The notes under the pieces were generated by a model that saw nothing but the letters and a program-made list of their open reading frames with translations, searched no databases and was not told the DNA's origin. A DNA stretch of 64,000 bases, from NCBI GenBank assembly GCA_024707255.1, contig JANQAC010000001.1, positions 930,001-994,000 of the forward strand, written 5' to 3'. Shown one piece after another: positions 28,178-36,883 of this stretch; within the stretch, counting starts at the first letter, position 1, and each line of letters opens with the position of its first letter. This stretch comes from Asticcacaulis sp. (lineage in GTDB: Bacteria > Pseudomonadota > Alphaproteobacteria > Caulobacterales > Caulobacteraceae). The translations under genes and the position numbers were made by a program.

Positions 28178-28909
28178 TTAGCTCAAAAAGAATGTGTCAG
28201 TTCCACAAAGTGGTTGAGAACGGCTTCCATATGTGGATTTTGCGATGATGTATCCCACAATCGAGCATCGCGCCATAAGGGCTAGGTTTCCGCTTATTCC
28301 GGAACGTGTCATCGCTATATGCAACTTGTTCAAACCGTCGGTAATTTGGTCAGCGGCCGACCCAGACTTTAGTCTGCGCAAACCACCGTCATAGAAGCTC
28401 TTGTCAATGCCTGTTCGCCTGATGAATGAATGCACAAAGTCATAATCACTTGTTGCTGCTGCATCCAATTCATATGCAATAACATCTACCGTGGCTCCAT
28501 ACTTTCTACAAACCACATCATAAAAACGAGCTGCGCAGATCATTATAGAGGGTATTAAATTACCATCATTGGTTTCTTCGGCAAATTTAGCCAAATTATC
28601 ACCCCCAAATCCCCCTCGGTCAGACGCTTCAAGCTGCCATATGGCAGACTTGGCACCAGGATGCCCTGCTTCGGCTGCCTTATACCAACAGTCCGCAGCT
28701 AAATCGAAATCATATGGCGTTATGCTGCCGCCGCCCCAAAGAAGGGAAAGGTTATAAACCGCAGAAATATGCCCTTGTCTTGCCGCGTTGCCAAAATGCT
28801 TACTTGCGCCACTGTTGTCACCTTTCTGTAAAGCTAAAACACCCGCAACGTATTCGCCTTCAGCTTCTTTTGACTTGCTCTTGAAAAATGGATTTTGAAA
28901 TCCAATCAT
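28178..28909 (-). CDS. Sel1-like repeat protein in AT-rich cargo
   Basis: A 243-residue protein with Sel1-type helical pairs: GVLALQKGDNSGASKHFGNA, ARQGHISAVYNLSLLWGGGS and LAADCWYKAAEAGHPGAKSA. The second half is a non-repeat helical region. No signal peptide is seen, so it is likely cytoplasmic. It has AT-rich base use and sits between the true prfC end and an orphan prfC end, which suggests it arrived by recombination. Partner and role unknown. Confidence 0.72.
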   Translation of the reverse strand: MIGFQNPFFKSKSKEAEGEYVAGVLALQKGDNSGASKHFGNAARQGHISAVYNLSLLWGGGSITPYDFDLAADCWYKAAEAGHPGAKSAIWQLEASDRGGFGGDNLAKFAEETNDGNLIPSIMICAARFYDVVCRKYGATVDVIAYELDAAATSDYDFVHSFIRRTGIDKSFYDGGLRRLKSGSAADQITDGLNKLHIAMTRSGISGNLALMARCSIVGYIIAKSTYGSRSQPLCGTDTFFLS

Positions 28910-28993
28910 TCCCTCCCCCGCGGGCTGTATTTAATCGAGCTGTCAATCAACCGACCGTGCGTTTACGTAAAATAACTACTTTGGCGGCAATAT

Positions 28994-30598
28994 CTAGCCC
29001 CGTTCCTTCGTCCTCTGGAACGACACATCCGGGAAGCGCTCGGAGACGTAATTTATCTCCCAGCCCGACTTGCCGAGGAAGACCGGCGCCTCGTCGATAT
29101 CGGCGCCCATCTGAGAACGGTACTTACCGCCGAAATCCTCGATCTTGGCCGCGTCGCCGCCGAGCCAGCGCGCTTCGGCATATGGCGATGGCTCGAACAC
29201 GCATTCCAGGCCATATTCATTGGCCAGGCGGTCGGCCATGACCTCGAACTGGAGCTGCCCCACGGCGCCGACAATGAAATCCGAGCCGATCGACGGACGA
29301 AACAATTGCGTCACGCCCTCTTCGGCCAGGGATTCCAGCGCCTTTTTCAGGTGCTTGGCCTTGAGCGGATCTTTCACGCGCACGCGCTGGAGGATTTCCG
29401 GCGCGAAGTTCGGCAGTCCGGCGAAACGGATTAATCCGGACTCGGACAATGAGTCACCGACGCGCAAAACGCCGTGGTTGGGAATGCCGATAACGTCGCC
29501 GCCAAAGGCATCTTCGGCCAGTTCGCGGTCCGAGGCAAAGAACATAATCGGCGCGTTGACGCTGAGTTGCTTGCCGGTGTTCTGCACTTTCAGCTTCATG
29601 CCGCGCTGGAACTTGCCGGAGGTCAGTTTCAGCATGGCGATGCGGTCGCGGTGGTTCGGGTCCATATTGGCCTGGACCTTGAACACAAAGCCGGTGACTT
29701 CCTTGTCGGTCGGATTGACCGTGGCGTCGACGCCGGCCTTCGAGGCTTTCACCACCTTCGGCGGCGGCGCAAAACCGCCGATCGCCGCCAGCAATTGATT
29801 GACGCCGTAGTGGCGCAGGGCCGAACCGAAGATCACCGGCGTCATATGGCCTTCCAGGAAGCTTTCCTCATCGAACGACTTGAAACCACCCTGGATCAGT
29901 TCGGCGGTCTCCGTCAGTTCCGCGCGTTCATCGGCGGAAAGCCAGCCCTTGGCCACAGCCTCGTCGAGCGGCGCCGGACCTTCGTGGCCCTGATCGTATT
30001 CGGCGCCGCTATCGCGCTTGGTGAAGGGGTAAAACAGGCCGGTTTTCAGCTCTATCATGCCGCGGAAACGGTTGCCCGAACCGGCCGGCCAGTAGAGCGG
30101 CGACGGGTCGAGTTGCAGCTTCGAGGCCACCTCATCGAGCAGGGCCAGGGCGTCTTCGGCCTCGCGGTCCATCTTGTTGATAAAGGTGATGATGGGGATG
30201 TCGCGCAGGCGGCACACCTCGAACAGCTTCAGGGTCTGAGGCTCGATACCCTTGGCGGCGTCAAGCACCATGACGGCGGCGTCGGCGGCGGTCAGCGTGC
30301 GATAGGTGTCTTCCGAAAAGTCTTCGTGGCCCGGCGTATCAAGCAGGTTGAACATCTTGCCGTCGTGCTCGAAGGTCATGACCGAGGACGAGACCGAGAT
30401 GCCGCGTTCCTTTTCGATCTTCATCCAGTCGGAACGCGTGCGGCGGTTTTCGCCACGCGCGCGCACCCGGCCGGCGGCGCGGATCGATCCGCCGGCCAGC
30501 AGCAGATGCTCGGTCAGGGTGGTCTTGCCGGCGTCCGGGTGCGAGATGATGGCGAAGGTGCGGCGGCGTGGCGCTTCGGTTTCAGGGGTATTTGACAT
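28994..30598 (-). CDS. prfC: peptide chain release factor 3
   Basis: Translational GTPase that recycles RF1/RF2 after termination. The 534 residues from ATG 30598 contain the G1 loop SHPDAGKTTLTEHLL, the switch region RGISVSSSVMTFEHD, DTPGHEDFSEDTYRTLTAAD, the NKMD motif (TFINKMDREAED), domain II (GFVFKVQANMDPNHRDRIA) and the RF3-specific VGAVGQLQFEVMADRL. The end is WEINYVSERFPDVSFQRTKE plus RG. A diverged duplicate of this end lies about 1 kb further on. Confidence 0.96.
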   Translation of the reverse strand: MSNTPETEAPRRRTFAIISHPDAGKTTLTEHLLLAGGSIRAAGRVRARGENRRTRSDWMKIEKERGISVSSSVMTFEHDGKMFNLLDTPGHEDFSEDTYRTLTAADAAVMVLDAAKGIEPQTLKLFEVCRLRDIPIITFINKMDREAEDALALLDEVASKLQLDPSPLYWPAGSGNRFRGMIELKTGLFYPFTKRDSGAEYDQGHEGPAPLDEAVAKGWLSADERAELTETAELIQGGFKSFDEESFLEGHMTPVIFGSALRHYGVNQLLAAIGGFAPPPKVVKASKAGVDATVNPTDKEVTGFVFKVQANMDPNHRDRIAMLKLTSGKFQRGMKLKVQNTGKQLSVNAPIMFFASDRELAEDAFGGDVIGIPNHGVLRVGDSLSESGLIRFAGLPNFAPEILQRVRVKDPLKAKHLKKALESLAEEGVTQLFRPSIGSDFIVGAVGQLQFEVMADRLANEYGLECVFEPSPYAEARWLGGDAAKIEDFGGKYRSQMGADIDEAPVFLGKSGWEINYVSERFPDVSFQRTKERG

Positions 30599-30732
30599 GC
30601 GGCGGGGGATATAGGTTTGGGGGGCAAAAGTCAAAGTCGGATGATGTCAAGATGGTAAAACAGCTTGATCTCACCGGTATTTTCGTTTGTTTTCATGACA
30701 TCAGGCGATTTCATACCTGTCGGAGAACAATC

Positions 30733-31158
30733 ATGAGAAGGCTCGGCGTATTCCTGGCTATTGCGACTGCCTTTATTGGAGGACCAGTCTTGGCTCAACA
30801 ACGGCATATTCCAAAAGCCCAACTGGAAGAAATGTTCGCCAACATCGAAACGCAAACACCCTGGAATATGAAAGAGAATATGCTGTGGGGTTACTTCTTC
30901 ACAGGAACCGATCAAGGTGAATTAGAAAAGGTCGCCACCGAACTGACAGGTGAGGGCTATAGGCTGGTGGAAATTCGCAAACGCGAATCCGACACGCCTC
31001 AAGCGACTCAGGAGTGGCAATTACATGTTGAACGTGTCGAGACACACTCTGTCGATAGCCTGAACATACGAAATTCAGCGCTGGAAGAAACTGCAAGCCA
31101 TTTCATATCTGTGGTTTACGATGGCATGGACGTGGGGCCTGCTGAAAACATCAAGTAA
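30733..31158 (+). CDS. RraB-like (RNase E inhibitor family) protein with export signal
   Basis: From ATG 30733 (GGAGAA upstream) the 141-residue protein begins with a clear Sec signal, MRRLGVFLAIATAFIGGPVL with cleavage after LAQ. The mature part MLWGYFFTGTDQGELEKVAT, GYRLVEIRKRESD, WQLHVERVETHSVDSLNIRN and a final FISVVYDGMDVGP matches the RraB domain. Cytoplasmic RraB binds RNase E; an exported version cannot do this, so either the signal is misread or the domain has been reused. Family call is good, role open. Confidence 0.8.
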   Translation: MRRLGVFLAIATAFIGGPVLAQQRHIPKAQLEEMFANIETQTPWNMKENMLWGYFFTGTDQGELEKVATELTGEGYRLVEIRKRESDTPQATQEWQLHVERVETHSVDSLNIRNSALEETASHFISVVYDGMDVGPAENIK

Positions 31159-31294
31159 GAAACCCCACCACCAACGCGCAAGAGCGCGTCGGTCCCCCTC
31201 CCCGGCATAGCCGGGGAGGTATAGTTTTTTTATACCTCCCCAACTCGTTGGGGAGGGGGACCATGAGCGTTAGCGAAATGGTGGTGGGGTTTCT
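31159..31294. repeat. facing pair of family-A palindromic repeats
   Basis: Reverse copy 31159-31225 (GAAACCCCACCACCAACGCG ... GGGGAGGTATA) and forward copy 31228-31294 (TATACCTCCCC-AACTCGTT-GGGGAGGGGGACC ... GGTGGTGGGGTTTCTT) meet head to head around a T-run. Together they can form one long imperfect stem between the convergent rraB-like and lnt-like genes. Confidence 0.8.
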
Positions 31295-32643
31295 TACTTT
31301 TCCGCCTTCCACCGCCAGATCATCAGACCGAACAGCCCCACCCACAGCGCCAGTATTCCTTGCGCAAAGATATCACCGAGCCAGCTGTACACCGTGCCAC
31401 CATGGCCCATCGGCAGATCGCCAATCAACATCGACGGCCCGTTGGTTGTGCGTTTTTCGGCAATGATCCGGCCCTTTGAATCATTCAACGTCATCAGCCC
31501 CTGTGAAGCCGAGCGCACCAGAGAGAAACCGTTCTCGACACTGCGCACCACGGCCATCCGACCATGCAGGTAAGCGTCGCGGTCGAAATCCCACGCGGGC
31601 ACCAGCATCAACGCCACGTCACGCTTCCCGTAAAGCCGTAGATCGGAAGCAAAATCCATATCCTTGCAGATGGCGACACCGATAGCCTGTCCATCGATAT
31701 GAGTGATCAGTTCGGAATGGCCCGGCAGATATTCCGCTTCCAGTCCCGGCACCATGCGCTTCTTGAGATAGAAACGCATGTTCGCGCCTTCATAAAGTGC
31801 GGCGACATTCAGACGACCGCCTTTTACGAGACTATCAAGACCGGCGACGATCACGCTGTCCGAAGTCAATTGCGCGCCCGTCGCCAGCATCTTTTCCGGG
31901 ATGACGATGGCGGCCGGTTTTTGTGCCGTCGCTTGAGCAATCTGCGCGGTAAAAGCGGCGGCGATTTCAGGACCGGCTTCGGGATGGTCATATATCCGTC
32001 CCGCATAGCGGTCATCGCTCAGCAGGGCGATGCGCAGGGAAGGCCCGGATGGCTGCGACAATTGCCAGAAACCGTACACCAGCGCCGCCAAAACCGGCAC
32101 AGCCCAGACCGCCAGCGCCATCACATCACGCGACCTGAGGCACAAAACCGCCAGTCCGGCCGGTATAATAGCCGCCAGAAAGCTCAGGCCCGCGATGCCT
32201 GCCAGCGAGGCCGTTTGCAGCAGGGGCAGGACATCGACCATCGTATAACCGAGCGCGCCAAAGCTGCCGTTTGGCGACACCAGGCCGTAGAGATATTCGA
32301 TGGCGGCGGTCATGGTGGCAAAGCCCAGCACAGCCGCCGCCGGTGACACGCGCTGATATAGCCCGCGCATAAACAGCACCGCCAGGGCAAACACCAGAGC
32401 CTGATAGACCGCCAGCCCATAGATCAGCGGCAGGACGCGGCCATAAAACCATATCGGTCCGGCCTCGCCCATCAGGCCGGCGAGAAAGGCCAGGCCGAAG
32501 ACCAAAAAGGCTTTCGACACGCGCAGGGCGTAAACCAGCAGCGGCACCGGCGCCACCAGCACCAGCCAGCCGAATTGTCCGGTATCGCGGCTCACTGCCA
32601 GCAAGACCCCCGATAGTAAAGCTGCGACTATGCCCCATTTCAT
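31294..32643 (-). CDS. apolipoprotein N-acyltransferase-like protein (membrane CN-hydrolase)
   Basis: A 449-residue membrane protein: eight or so hydrophobic segments in the first half (from KWGIVAALLSGVLLAVSRD), then a periplasmic carbon-nitrogen hydrolase domain with IVIPEKML (Glu of the triad), the segment LKKRMVPGLEAEYLPGHSEL holding the likely catalytic Lys, and VAICKDMDF (catalytic Cys). This is the Lnt plan, but lengths and motifs are off the norm, so it is likely an Lnt paralogue. ATG 32643 overlaps the TetR stop (ATGA); the regulator probably controls it. Confidence 0.8.
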   Translation of the reverse strand: MKWGIVAALLSGVLLAVSRDTGQFGWLVLVAPVPLLVYALRVSKAFLVFGLAFLAGLMGEAGPIWFYGRVLPLIYGLAVYQALVFALAVLFMRGLYQRVSPAAAVLGFATMTAAIEYLYGLVSPNGSFGALGYTMVDVLPLLQTASLAGIAGLSFLAAIIPAGLAVLCLRSRDVMALAVWAVPVLAALVYGFWQLSQPSGPSLRIALLSDDRYAGRIYDHPEAGPEIAAAFTAQIAQATAQKPAAIVIPEKMLATGAQLTSDSVIVAGLDSLVKGGRLNVAALYEGANMRFYLKKRMVPGLEAEYLPGHSELITHIDGQAIGVAICKDMDFASDLRLYGKRDVALMLVPAWDFDRDAYLHGRMAVVRSVENGFSLVRSASQGLMTLNDSKGRIIAEKRTTNGPSMLIGDLPMGHGGTVYSWLGDIFAQGILALWVGLFGLMIWRWKAEK

Positions 32644-33212
32644 TGCCCGTCTCCCTTGAGATAAATTCGTTCCGCCGAGCGCAAACACAGCGCCGTAAAG
32701 TCGGGCCGTGACAGGTTGAACCGACCGGAGCGATGCAGACCCACCAGACCCTGCAACACGCCCCAGACCGCCATGGCCAGTTCCAGCGGCGGCCCCTCGC
32801 GCACCAGTCCCGCCGCCTGCCCTTCAGCAAGACGATGCGCAAATCCGCCGATCACTGGCGAGCGCCCGGCTTCGAAATCTTCCGGATAGATGCGTTCGGC
32901 GCGCGTTTTCAGGACGAAGGCGGCGTCGAACAGGGCCGGCTCATCAAGCGCGAAATCAATAAAGGCCGTGGCCATGGCCGCGAAGCCTGCCAATAGCGGC
33001 AATCCCGTCTGCGCCTGGATACGTGCCTGCCAGACCCCAAGCGCGTATTCCCCCAGGGCCTGCAACAGGACGGCCTTGTCGGCAAAATGACGATAGACCG
33101 CCATCGGCGTTATCCCCGCCTTCTGGCCGACGGCGCGCAGGCTCAAACCCTCCAGTCCTTTGGCTTCGAGTTCGGCGATGGCGATTGTCAGGATGCGGTC
33201 TCTGGTTGTCAT
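32640..33212 (-). CDS. TetR-family transcriptional regulator
   Basis: A 190-residue repressor: the N-terminal helix-turn-helix TRDRILTIAIAELEAKGLEG, LSLRAVGQKAGITPMAVYRH and FADKAVLLQALGEYAL, followed by an all-helical ligand domain of the TetR_C type. It is the first gene of a coupled pair with the Lnt-like gene. A GTATAC-AGT-GTATAC repeat overlaps its start codon region and likely serves as its own operator. Confidence 0.9.
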   Translation of the reverse strand: MTTRDRILTIAIAELEAKGLEGLSLRAVGQKAGITPMAVYRHFADKAVLLQALGEYALGVWQARIQAQTGLPLLAGFAAMATAFIDFALDEPALFDAAFVLKTRAERIYPEDFEAGRSPVIGGFAHRLAEGQAAGLVREGPPLELAMAVWGVLQGLVGLHRSGRFNLSRPDFTALCLRSAERIYLKGDGQ

Positions 33213-33227
33213 GTATACAGTGTATAC
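33213..33227. promoter_or_regulatory. putative TetR autoregulatory operator
   Basis: Two GTATAC half-sites separated by AGT, immediately upstream of the TetR start codon at 33212; a TTGAC-like sequence (GTCAA, leftward) is adjacent. Confidence 0.6.
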
Positions 33228-33417
33228 TTGACCGTGCCATATGACAAGCGCCCAATTTCGTCCTCAAAAACAACCCGCCTGCGACAATCGGATAAAATTC
33301 AGACTTTGGTAAGATTGTGGCAACGGTCCCTTAACCAAAGCTGTTCACTATGGCTCGTGAAAAGCCCTGCCTGGAGTCTCATTTCCGTCAGGGCGAGCAG
33401 TAAACACGGGGTATGTT

Positions 33418-35950
33418 GTGGACGACTTAATTGCTGAATTCCTGACCGAAACCGCTGAAAGCCTTGAGGTCGTCGATAGCGAACTGGTCAAGTTCGAAGC
33501 CAACCCCACCGAGCGCAAGACGCTCGACAACATTTTTCGCCTGGTCCACACGGTCAAGGGCACCTGCGGGTTCCTGGGGCTGTCGCGCCTCGAAGCCGTG
33601 GCCCACGCCGGCGAAACCCTGCTCGGCCGCTTCCGTGACGGCAAGCTGGAAGTCACGCCGCTGGCCGTGACCCTGGTTCTGCACTCCATCGACCGCATCA
33701 AGGTAATCCTGGCCGGACTGGAAGCCACCGGCAACGAGCCCGATGGCGACGATCACGACCTGATTTCGCAGTTAGAGGCCATGGCCGAGGGCCAGGAAGT
33801 CGATCTTTCCACCGTAAAGACCGTCGAAGTGCCGGACCGCCCGATCGGCGCCGAAATCGACGCCGCTGAAATCACCGCGCCAGCGCTCGGCGTCGGCGAT
33901 ATCGACCCCGCCACCGGCCGCGCACTGCGCCACTGGCGAGGTGTCCGAAGCCGAACTGGAAGCCGCGTTTGCTGCCGCAGATGGCCCGGAAGATGGCCTC
34001 AAGCCCGGCGATATCGATCCCGCCACAGGCCGCCAGTTGCGCCCCGGCGAAGTCTCCGAAGCCGATCTCGAAGCCGCCTTCGCCGCCGCCGAGGCGCCGG
34101 ACTGGATGAACGATTCGACGCCGGAACCGGTCGCCGAAGTAAAGCCTGAGCCCGTCAAAGCGCCTGAACCGGTCAAAGCCGCAGCCCACGCCGCCCCGAA
34201 AGCGCCCGCCGCGCCCGAGCCGGCGCCTTCGCTTGGCGGCGAAGACGCGCAAGGCATCGCCACCACGCAATCGATCCGCGTGTCGGTCGATGTGCTCGAA
34301 GGTCTGATGACCCTCGTGTCGGAAATGGTGCTGACCCGCAACCAGCTTCTCCAGATTTCCAGAAATCGTGAAGATTCCGCCTTCGCCACCCCGCTGCAAC
34401 GCCTCTCGACGCTGACCGGCGAGTTGCAGGACAGCGTGATGAAGACCCGGATGCAGCCGATCGGCGCGGCGTGGAAAAAGCTGCCCCGCCTGGTGCGCGA
34501 CCTTAGCTACGAACTCGGCAAGAAGATCGACCTCGTCATGGAAGGCGAAGGCACCGAACTCGACCGCCAGGTGCTCGAACTGATCCGCGATCCGCTGACC
34601 CACATGGTGCGCAATTCGGCCGACCACGGCCTGGAAGGCACCGAGGAACGCGTCCAGCTTGGCAAGCCGGCCAACGGCACCATCAAGCTGGCGGCCTTCC
34701 ACGAAGGCGGCTACATCGTCATCCGCATCGCCGATAACGGCCGCGGCCTGAATACGGCCCGCATCCGCGAAAAGATCATTGAAAAGGGCCTGGCCTCGCG
34801 CGGCGAAGTCGAGGGCATGAATGATCAGCAGATTCATCGCTTCATCTTCGCACCCGGCTTCTCAACGGCGGCGGCAGTCACCAATCTCTCCGGCCGCGGT
34901 GTCGGCATGGACGTGGTGCGCACCAATATCGAGCAGATCGGCGGCCAGATCGACCTGAACTCGGTGGCCGGCCAGGGCACCACCTTCACCATCAAGATTC
35001 CGCTGACCCTGGCCATCGTCTCGGCCCTGATCGTCGGCGCCGGCGCGCAGAAATTCGCCGTGCCGCAGACCTCGGTCATGGAACTGGTCCGCACCGGCGC
35101 AAACGCCGAGCACCGGATCGAAAAGATCAATGACGCGCTGGTCCTGCGTCTCCGTAATAAATTGCTGCCGCTGGTCCAGCTTGGCCCGACGCTCCAGCTT
35201 GAAGCCGCGAAGGACGAAGACGCCACCTTCGTCATGGTCATCCAGGTCGGCGAACGCCGCTATGGCCTGGTCGTCAATGACGTGCTGGATACGGAAGAAA
35301 TTGTCGTCAAGCCGCTGGCCACCATCCTGCGCGATGTCGATGTCTTCTCCGGCGCCACCATCCTGGGCGATGGTTCGGTTGTGCTGATCCTTGATCCGAA
35401 CGCCATGTCCGAGCGCGCCGGCAACATGCTGGAAGAAAAGGCCGCCGAGGAGACGGAAGAGACCGTCACCGACGCCGGCAGCCAGAAGGTCGCCATGCTG
35501 CTCTTCAAGGCCGGCAACGGCGCGCCGAAGGCGGTCGAACTCGAACATATCACCCGCCTCGAACACGTCGAATCGTCTCAGATCGAGATCATGGAAGGCC
35601 GCGCCGCCCTGCAATATCGCGGCAAGCTGATGCCGATCCTGACCGTCAACAGCGATTTCTCCGGCCTGCTGTCGTCGCGTTCGGAAGAGACACATATCCA
35701 GCCCCTGCTCGTCTTCACCGGTGAAGGCTACGCCATGGGCCTGGCGGTCGATGAGATCGTCGATGTCGTCGAAGACCACATGACCATCGAGCTTTCTGCC
35801 GATCGTCCGGGCGTTCGCGGCACCGCCATTGTGGCCGGCCGCGCCTGCGAAATCCTCGATGTCGATTATTACCATCTGCGCGGTCTGGCCGAACACCAGC
35901 GAACACCTGGTTCTTTGGCTGCCGCCACCAATGAGAAAGCCGTCGCATGA
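33418..35950 (+). CDS. cheA: chemotaxis histidine kinase CheA, frameshifted as read
   Basis: Kinase that passes phosphate to CheY and CheB from receptor arrays. GTG 33418 opens the HPt domain with phospho-acceptor H44 in RLVHTVKGTCGFLGL. A linker holds two 37-residue repeats (GDIDPATGR ... GEVSEA ... LEAAFAAA), and no separate CheY-binding P2 domain is obvious. Then come the dimerisation helices (VLEGLMTLVSEMVLTRNQLL), the ATPase domain (HMVRNSADHGLEG, ADNGRGLN, GRGVGMDVVR) and two CheW-like domains at the C-terminus. The frame breaks at 33930-33931 in the first repeat; one fewer C rejoins it, giving about 843 residues. Coupled to cheW by an ATGA overlap. Confidence 0.92.
33895..34105 (+). 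repeat. tandem 111-bp repeat inside the CheA linker
   Basis: Two adjacent units, beginning at 33895 and 34007, each encode GDIDPATGRxLRxGEVSEAx followed by LEAAFAAA. The frameshift of cheA falls inside the first unit, where repeat copies also make misassembly easier. Confidence 0.8.
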
Positions 35951-36390
35951 GCCTGCGTGATTATGTAACCCTCCGCGTCGGCGGCCAGCTTTTCGGCGTC
36001 GATGCCGCCCGCGTCCACGATGTCTTCCATCCGCGCGGCCTGACCCCCGTGCCGTTGTCGCGCGCCGAAATCGCCGGTGTGCTCAATCTGCGCGGCCGCA
36101 TCGTCACCGCTGTCTGCGCCCGCCGCCGTCTGGGCCTGCCGCCCCGCGAAGAGGGCGCGCCCGAGCCCCTGGCTATCGGCCTGGAAGTCCACGGTGATTC
36201 CTATGGCCTCGTTATCGACTCGGTCGATGAAGTCCTCAAGCTTGACGATGAAAAGTTCCACGCCCCTCCCGGCAACCTTCCCCCGCGCTGGGCAGAAATA
36301 ATCGTCGGCGTTTATCAATTGGAAAAGGAACTTCTGATAGTGTTGGATCCACACACGCTTTTGGATGCCGCACATCTGAAGGCCGCATAA
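35947..36390 (+). CDS. cheW: chemotaxis adaptor CheW
   Basis: A 147-residue single CheW domain coupling receptors to CheA: YVTLRVGGQLFGVDAARVHD, VPLSRAEIAGVLNLRGRIVT with the conserved NLRGRI turn, and YGLVIDSVDEVLKLDDEKFH. The start overlaps the cheA stop by four bases. Confidence 0.94.
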   Translation: MSLRDYVTLRVGGQLFGVDAARVHDVFHPRGLTPVPLSRAEIAGVLNLRGRIVTAVCARRRLGLPPREEGAPEPLAIGLEVHGDSYGLVIDSVDEVLKLDDEKFHAPPGNLPPRWAEIIVGVYQLEKELLIVLDPHTLLDAAHLKAA

Positions 36391-36420
36391 ACGCCTTTTA
36401 GAATATTAGGGGAAAACAGG

Positions 36421-36786
36421 ATGAAAACCTGTCTCGTTGTCGATGATAGCCGCGTGATACGCAAGGTCGCCAGACGCATCCTGGAAAACCTGCAATTCGA
36501 GGTCTCCGAGGCCAATGACGGCCTGGAAGCGCTGAAATCCTGCAAGGAAAAAATGCCCTCCGCCATCCTGCTCGACTGGAACATGCCGGTCATGGACGGG
36601 ATCACCTTCCTGCGCCAGTTGCGCAAGGAAGATGGCGGCAAGGCGCCGGTCGTGGTGTTCTGCACCACCGAAAACGACCTGGCCCACATCACCGAAGCCC
36701 TGACCGAAGGCGCTTCCGAATACATCATGAAGCCGTTCGACGGTGAAATTCTCGAAGCCAAGTTCTCGGAAGTCGGCCTGCTGTAA
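36421..36786 (+). CDS. cheY: single-domain response regulator CheY
   Basis: A 121-residue receiver domain. Acidic pocket D8-D9, phospho-acceptor D52 in LLDWNMPVMDG, the Thr of FCTTEN and the Lys of YIMKPFDGEIL are all present. Caulobacteraceae have several CheY proteins and this one sits inside the main che operon, 30 bases after cheW with a GGGG-type ribosome site. A hairpin (AAGCGCCC / GGGCGCTT, 36803-36825) without a T-run follows. Confidence 0.93.
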   Translation: MKTCLVVDDSRVIRKVARRILENLQFEVSEANDGLEALKSCKEKMPSAILLDWNMPVMDGITFLRQLRKEDGGKAPVVVFCTTENDLAHITEALTEGASEYIMKPFDGEILEAKFSEVGLL

Positions 36787-36883
36787 TATCCTGACGACTC
36801 TGGAAGCGCCCCAAGGCGGGCGCTTTCGGGGAGGAAACGCCTAACAAAAAAATATCGCGTATTCACTTTTTCCGGCTCCATTC

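Noticed and set aside
28994..30598. Integrative element at prfC of the SXT/R391 kind
   Set aside because: Those elements enter the 5' end of prfC and carry an integrase and conjugation genes; here the 3' end is duplicated and no such genes are present.
33872..34837. Long open frame antisense to cheA, and similar ones antisense to flhA, flbD, fliG, fliF and prfC
   Set aside because: All are shadows produced by high GC at third codon positions of real genes; none has a ribosome site or recognisable domain.
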